DNA of 64,000 nt from the NCBI GenBank assembly GCA_947495075.1, contig CANLXH010000001.1:1488001-1552000 (forward strand), read 5' to 3'. Numbering within the stretch: the first letter of the stretch is position 1; every line of letters starts with the position of its first letter. Shown piece after piece: positions 59,878 to 64,000 of this stretch. The stretch comes from an uncultured Croceitalea sp. (GTDB lineage: Bacteria > Bacteroidota > Bacteroidia > Flavobacteriales > Flavobacteriaceae). Under the pieces are notes generated by a model. The model saw only the letters and a program-made list of their open reading frames with translations. It did no database searches and was not told the origin of the DNA. The translations under genes and the position numbers were made by a program.

Positions 59878-61947
59878 TTAATGTAAATCAATGATGATGT
59901 TCTTGTCATTATCCACTTGAACGGAACTATTCACACCTACAACTGTGGTACTTTCCGTTTCTTCTATAATAGCAGGACCATCAAACTTTTCATGTGGTTT
60001 TAAAGCATATCTATCATAGACAGGGCAATCTAAATAGCCTGTCTCTTCAAAGTATACTTTGCGAGTCCCTTTATAGGCATCTTCAGCAGCAACTCCTGTT
60101 GAAAATTGTTTTACTTTCATTTCTGGAGTTGGACCTTGCACCACAACACGCCAAGTAACCATTTCCATTGCCATACCCTCAATAGAGCGGTTGTAACGGA
60201 ATTCGTATTCCTTGATAAAGCGTTTCTCTATTTCTGCAATACAACTTTCATTCAATTCTCCTTCGGGTAGTTCAATGGTGATTTCATGTCCTTGTCCTGC
60301 GTATCGCATTTCTACCACACGATTTACAATAGCATCTTTTTTAGCAATACCTGACTGCTCCAAAAAGGCATATCCATCATTAGTCATATCTGTTAAGAAT
60401 GAATTTACCTCTTTCCAGTCTATCCTATTTAACTCCATGATATGACTATGTATTTTTTCACTAGCTACTGGAGAAACTAAGAACCCCAAAGCAGAAGTTA
60501 CACCAGCTCCCACTGGAATTATTAAACGTTTTGTATTCAACAATTTCGCTACCCCAAAAGAGTGAACAGGACCAGCACCGCCAAAACCTATCATATTAAA
60601 ATGACGTGGATCCATTCCCTTTTCCAAGACATGGACTCTAGCAGCATTAGCCATATTTTCATTTACAATTTTATGAATTCCCATCGCTGCTTCTTCAATA
60701 GAAATCCCTAAGGGTTTGGCCAGTTTTGTTTCAATTGCTTTTCTAGCAGCATCAACGCTCAATTGCATTTCACCACCCAAGAAATAATCAGCATTCAAGT
60801 AGCCCAATACTAAATCTGCATCGGTAACTGTTGGATCTTCTCCTTCGAGATTGTAACATGCCGGACCAGGAGTCGATGAAGCACTATCTGGACCTACAGT
60901 TAATAGTCCAATATTGTTTACACGTGCTATACTTCCACCACCAGCACCAATTTCAATCAAATCGATAACTGGAATACGAACAGGAAGTCCGCTCCCTTTT
61001 TTAAATCGTTTTACACGCCCTGCCTCAAAGTGATTCGTTATTTCCGGTTCTCCCTCATAAATCACGCAGGCTTTGGCTGTGGTACCTCCCATATCAAAAC
61101 ACAGTAAGTTTTCTTCACCCAAATGCTTTCCAAAGAAAACGCCTGCCATGGCTCCTCCTGCAGGGCCAGATTCTAACAAATGAATAGGTGATTTTCGAGC
61201 ACCATCAATTGTAGTTAATCGCCCACTTGAAATCATGATATTCACATTACCATCAAAACCAGATTTTCGCAATTGCGTCTCAAAATCTTTTAAGTATTTA
61301 TCAGTAATCGGTTGTACATAAGCATTCATTGCTGTCGCTGAACTACGTTCATATTCACGTATCTCTGGCATTATCTCAGAAGATAAGCTGTAGTACATTT
61401 CAGGAACATGTTTGGAGAGGTATTCTCCAAGTCTTTTTTCATGAGAAGTATTGGCAAAGGAATTCAGTAGGCAGACACCAACAGCTTCAATACCATTCTC
61501 CTTTAAGGTAGATGCCAGATTTTCCATAGAATTCTCATCTATCGGTGTAACTACATTTCCATGAATATCTACGCGTTCACTCACTCCCATTCTCAGGTTA
61601 CGCGGCACCAAAGGTTTGGGCATAGTCAAAAAGATATCATAAATATCGTACCGCATCTCACGACCAATTTCAAGTACGTCTTCAAAACCTTTTGTAGTAA
61701 TAAAAGCGGTTTTAGCTCCTTTACGTTCGATAACTGCATTCGTGACTAGCGTTGTACCATGAACGATACCATTCATATTCTTTACGGGAAAATTGAACTT
61801 TTCTTCAATCTCTTTTATCCCATTAAAAATACCTACTGTAGGGTCTGGATAGGTTGTAAGGGTTTTGGCGAAATAGAGTTGGTTATTTTCATTGTTGAAT
61901 AACACAAAATCTGTAAATGTTCCACCGATATCGATTCCTAATTTCAT
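59878..61947 (-). CDS. Hydantoinase/oxoprolinase A-type subunit
   Basis: The 689-aa protein starts MKLGIDIGGTFTDFVLF (phosphate-1 loop of the ASKHA fold) and has ICFD-type LLCFDMGGTTAKACVIYEGE, GGGSIARVN and MIGFGGAGPVHSFGVAKL. It is the ATPase-like HyuA partner of the HyuB subunit at 56710-58329, although the FAD gene separates them. Together they suggest ATP-dependent ring opening or carboxylation. Confidence 0.92.
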   Translation of the reverse strand: MKLGIDIGGTFTDFVLFNNENNQLYFAKTLTTYPDPTVGIFNGIKEIEEKFNFPVKNMNGIVHGTTLVTNAVIERKGAKTAFITTKGFEDVLEIGREMRYDIYDIFLTMPKPLVPRNLRMGVSERVDIHGNVVTPIDENSMENLASTLKENGIEAVGVCLLNSFANTSHEKRLGEYLSKHVPEMYYSLSSEIMPEIREYERSSATAMNAYVQPITDKYLKDFETQLRKSGFDGNVNIMISSGRLTTIDGARKSPIHLLESGPAGGAMAGVFFGKHLGEENLLCFDMGGTTAKACVIYEGEPEITNHFEAGRVKRFKKGSGLPVRIPVIDLIEIGAGGGSIARVNNIGLLTVGPDSASSTPGPACYNLEGEDPTVTDADLVLGYLNADYFLGGEMQLSVDAARKAIETKLAKPLGISIEEAAMGIHKIVNENMANAARVHVLEKGMDPRHFNMIGFGGAGPVHSFGVAKLLNTKRLIIPVGAGVTSALGFLVSPVASEKIHSHIMELNRIDWKEVNSFLTDMTNDGYAFLEQSGIAKKDAIVNRVVEMRYAGQGHEITIELPEGELNESCIAEIEKRFIKEYEFRYNRSIEGMAMEMVTWRVVVQGPTPEMKVKQFSTGVAAEDAYKGTRKVYFEETGYLDCPVYDRYALKPHEKFDGPAIIEETESTTVVGVNSSVQVDNDKNIIIDLH

Positions 61948-62046
61948 TTTTTAAAATTCAAGTTCAAGTGTCAAATTCAAATACAAATTCGGTTTTCTGT
62001 TTTAAAAGGTTTTGAAATTGTTTTTGAGTTTGTACTTGTATTTATT

Positions 62047-62880
62047 CTAATGATACTCTTCACCTCCTGAGACGTTCATTGCCTCACCTGTAATATAATC
62101 TGCTTGGTCTGAAGCTAAAAAAGTAACTGCTTTGGCAATGTCTTCCACCAAGCCTGTCCGCTTCAAGGGATTTTTATCTACGATAGCTTGTAGATAGTCA
62201 TCATAATCTTGACCTAGTTTTTCGCTAAAAAATTTATTCTGCCAATGTCCTAATCCTGTCGTAATATGATTTGGGCAAACTGCATTTACGCGAATTTTAT
62301 GCGCCCCCAATTCTACCGCATTTGAGCGAGTTAAGCCAATCATACCATGTTTTGAAGCAGTATAAGCTGCAGCAAATGGGAATCCTGATTTTGCAGCTTG
62401 GCTTGCAATATTAATTATTGCACCACCTTTACCTTGGTCAATCATAGCTATAGCCGCATGCTTGGAACATAGAAAAGCACCTTTAAGATTAACATCTAAA
62501 ACGGCATCCCAGCTTTTCTCTTTGAATTCTTGAAAGGGTTCCATTATATAACCCACACCTGCATTGTTCACCATAATATCCACGCTACCAAAGGCATTTC
62601 TTGTCTTTTTTACTAAATTTATCACTTGGTCTTCAAAACGAATATCGCAAACAATAGCGGTAGCATTCACCCCTTTGTTTTTCGCTTTTTTGACAATGGT
62701 TTCCATATCTTCTGTAGTACCGATATGCTCTTCGCTAAAATTTTCACCTTGCGCAACACCTATATCTGAAATTACAACATTACAACCTTGTTCCGCCAGT
62801 TTCAAAACGATAGCTTCACCGATACCATCGATGCGACCAGAGCCTGTAACAATTGCGGTTTTTCCTTTTAAATTATACAT
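62047..62880 (-). CDS. Short-chain dehydrogenase/reductase
   Basis: The 277-aa SDR has the GxxxGxG cofactor motif (VTGSGRIDGIGEAIV), NNAG in VDIMVNNAGVGYI, and the catalytic Ser-Tyr-Lys (IASQAAKSG and AAYTASKHG). The end YITGEAMNVSGGEEYH is typical. It oxidises or reduces an alcohol or ketone with NAD(P). It follows the HapK-like gene by 3 nt in the same operon. Confidence 0.93.
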   Translation of the reverse strand: MYNLKGKTAIVTGSGRIDGIGEAIVLKLAEQGCNVVISDIGVAQGENFSEEHIGTTEDMETIVKKAKNKGVNATAIVCDIRFEDQVINLVKKTRNAFGSVDIMVNNAGVGYIMEPFQEFKEKSWDAVLDVNLKGAFLCSKHAAIAMIDQGKGGAIINIASQAAKSGFPFAAAYTASKHGMIGLTRSNAVELGAHKIRVNAVCPNHITTGLGHWQNKFFSEKLGQDYDDYLQAIVDKNPLKRTGLVEDIAKAVTFLASDQADYITGEAMNVSGGEEYH

Positions 62881-62883
62881 GAA

Positions 62884-63195
62884 TTATGCGATTTGTTCTG
62901 AAATAATGAACATCGGGTTATCGGCGAAAGACTGAAATTGAGCAGCAACTTTTTGCATAGCTTCTGAACTAGCTTCTTCACCCAATTTAGTCATATCATT
63001 GATTTGTAGCACTTCGCAATATTGATAAGGTGACGGATTTTCAGTACCCATTACATTACCTAATCTGAAGACTTTAAAATCATCTACGCAACTCATTTTA
63101 GAAGCCGTAGGAACATCGGTTTCTTTGGCCCACGCTTCGTAGGCTGCCTTTGAAGAGGCATTTTTTAAGTTAAATAATACGACTAGTGCTGACAT
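62884..63195 (-). CDS. REDY/HapK-like small protein
   Basis: The 103-aa protein reads ALVVLFNLKNASSKAAYEAW, VPTASKMSCVDDFKVFRLGN, SPYQYCEVLQINDMTKLGEE, the ferredoxin-like pattern of the HapK/REDY family. Members appear beside pigment and aromatic pathways, and their role is not certain. It precedes the SDR gene. Confidence 0.65.
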   Translation of the reverse strand: MSALVVLFNLKNASSKAAYEAWAKETDVPTASKMSCVDDFKVFRLGNVMGTENPSPYQYCEVLQINDMTKLGEEASSEAMQKVAAQFQSFADNPMFIISEQIA

Positions 63196-63225
63196 AATAT
63201 TGTTTTATTTATCATTCTGACTTGC

Positions 63226-63248
63226 ATCTCGACTCAGCTCGATGTGAC
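63226..63248 (+). repeat. Dispersed 23-nt intergenic repeat, copy B
   Basis: Same repeat as 52633-52655, lying between the HapK-like and the aldolase genes. Confidence 0.5.
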
Positions 63249-63263
63249 AGAAACTCTATTAAA

Positions 63264-64000
63264 CTATTCTTTTCTTGCTTGTAAAAAAGCATTTCCTGAG
63301 GTTTTAATTAATCCTTGAACTGAATTCATTACCATCGAAGCCCCTTTTTCAATAAGCGCTTCAGCTCCAGCTGCGTTACCAGCGACTGTACCAAACCATT
63401 TACCAGAATCTAAAATTGTAGCGAAAATCTCATCTAAAACCTTCTTCACCTCATAATGTCCCGGTCCATCATAAAAGCCCATTGACATTGCTAAATCTCG
63501 AGGACCAATTATAAATCCGTCAACCCCATCAATCTTGCACAATTCAGGAAGGTTCTTTACACATTCCATAGTTTCTATCTGTGGCATGACTAGTGTTTGT
63601 TCATTGGCAAAACTGACATACTCTTCTTGACTCATAGGACCTTGCATATAATCCGCAGCTCTTACTGGACCTAAACCTCTTTTGCCAAAAGGAGGATATT
63701 TTATGGCTTCTACTAATGTTTTTACATCATCAGCATTATCTATCGTTGGCATCATAACACCCATGATACCAGCATCCATATATTGTAAAATCAATTTAGT
63801 ATCAACACTCCTAATTCTAGCCAGTGGAGTTGTATTTCTCAACTCACAAGCACGAACCATATTCGTGACATCAGATGCTGTAATAGCTCCATGCTCACCA
63901 TCAATCATATAAAAATCCATTCCTAGTAGACCTATGTACTCACAAATAGTTGGGTCGATGGTTGGAGAAATAACCCCAAATCCTACCTTGCCTGACTCAA
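63264..64000 (-). CDS. HpcH/HpaI aldolase family protein (5' end outside the window)
   Basis: The frame stays open to the window edge, so the apparent start at 63920 is internal. Residues read from the edge include ESGKVGFGVISPTIDPTICE, DFYMIDGEHGAI (conserved D-x-E-H-G), MPTIDNADDVKTLVEAIKYP, QIETMECVKNLPEL and DGVDGFIIGPRDLAMSMG. This is the metal-dependent class II 2-oxo-acid aldolase fold. It cleaves hydroxy-oxo acids to pyruvate or a relative plus an aldehyde. It is probably part of the cluster's degradative pathway. Confidence 0.88.
   Translation of the reverse strand, partial: ESGKVGFGVISPTIDPTICEYIGLLGMDFYMIDGEHGAITASDVTNMVRACELRNTTPLARIRSVDTKLILQYMDAGIMGVMMPTIDNADDVKTLVEAIKYPPFGKRGLGPVRAADYMQGPMSQEEYVSFANEQTLVMPQIETMECVKNLPELCKIDGVDGFIIGPRDLAMSMGFYDGPGHYEVKKVLDEIFATILDSGKWFGTVAGNAAGAEALIEKGASMVMNSVQGLIKTSGNAFLQARKE

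Overview
The window is AT-rich chromosomal DNA from a member of the Bacteroidota, most likely a marine Flavobacteriaceae. Supporting signs are the family-specific housekeeping genes (TamB-like, RsmE, DUF4159 and THUMP-like methyltransferase proteins), a TAnnTTTG-type promoter, the near absence of Shine-Dalgarno sites in core genes, and a tRNA gene without an encoded CCA. No species can be named from the sequence alone.

Layout. (1) 1-9.5 kb is core chromosome: the 5' part of a tamB-like gene divergent from tsaD, a GNAT enzyme, rsmE, DUF1223 and DUF4159 proteins, an AI-2E permease, a THUMP-like methyltransferase, a PhnB-like protein, a VanX-type dipeptidase and a lipoprotein esterase. (2) 9.62-39.73 kb is one integrated mobile element of about 30.1 kb inserted in tRNA-Arg(TCT). 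The displaced 3' half of the tRNA lies at the left end and the rebuilt complete tRNA at the right end, giving a 46-bp repeat with two differences. (3) 39.8-46.9 kb is a propionate/methylmalonyl-CoA operon: biotin carboxyl carrier, biotin carboxylase, carboxyltransferase, and both methylmalonyl-CoA mutase subunits. (4) 47-64 kb is a catabolic cluster of unknown substrate: five VOC-fold proteins, HyuA/HyuB hydantoinase/oxoprolinase-type subunits, an FAD-dependent oxidoreductase, an SDR, a methyltransferase, DUF1838, a HapK-like protein, an NTF2-like protein, a peroxiredoxin, an MFS permease, and a HpcH/HpaI aldolase cut by the window edge.

The element carries a tyrosine integrase beside its left end, a RadC-like protein, three lipoproteins, a coupling-protein ATPase without membrane segments next to a separate multi-TM protein, four tiny basic ORFs, and a MobF (TrwC/TraI-like) relaxase-helicase. 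No type IV secretion channel genes are visible, so it is probably mobilizable rather than self-conjugative. A second, probably foreign module lies inside it: a P4-type (DUF4102) integrase next to the 3' half of a tRNA-Arg(ACG) with encoded CCA, an excisionase-like gene and an XRE regulator, with strong AAAGGAGG ribosome sites. Cargo includes a five-gene operon with a predicted HExxH zinc metalloprotein and a small EACC1-like protein (20.8-24.4 kb; the best candidate for an undescribed system), a PadR regulator followed by three tandem paralogues sharing a C-terminal membrane module (29.0-31.1 kb), and a putative AbiC-like abortive-infection protein with two unknown neighbours (35.5-39.6 kb).

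Regulation. A palindrome related to TAGTTAA-N5-TTAACTA occurs upstream of the methylmalonyl operon, the 54.5-kb VOC operon and the hyuB operon. This suggests that the unknown catabolic cluster and propionyl-CoA disposal are one regulon. Inside the element the 9-mer ACATGCACA occurs five times, twice as inverted pairs flanking promoter regions, and probably marks the operators of an element-encoded regulator.
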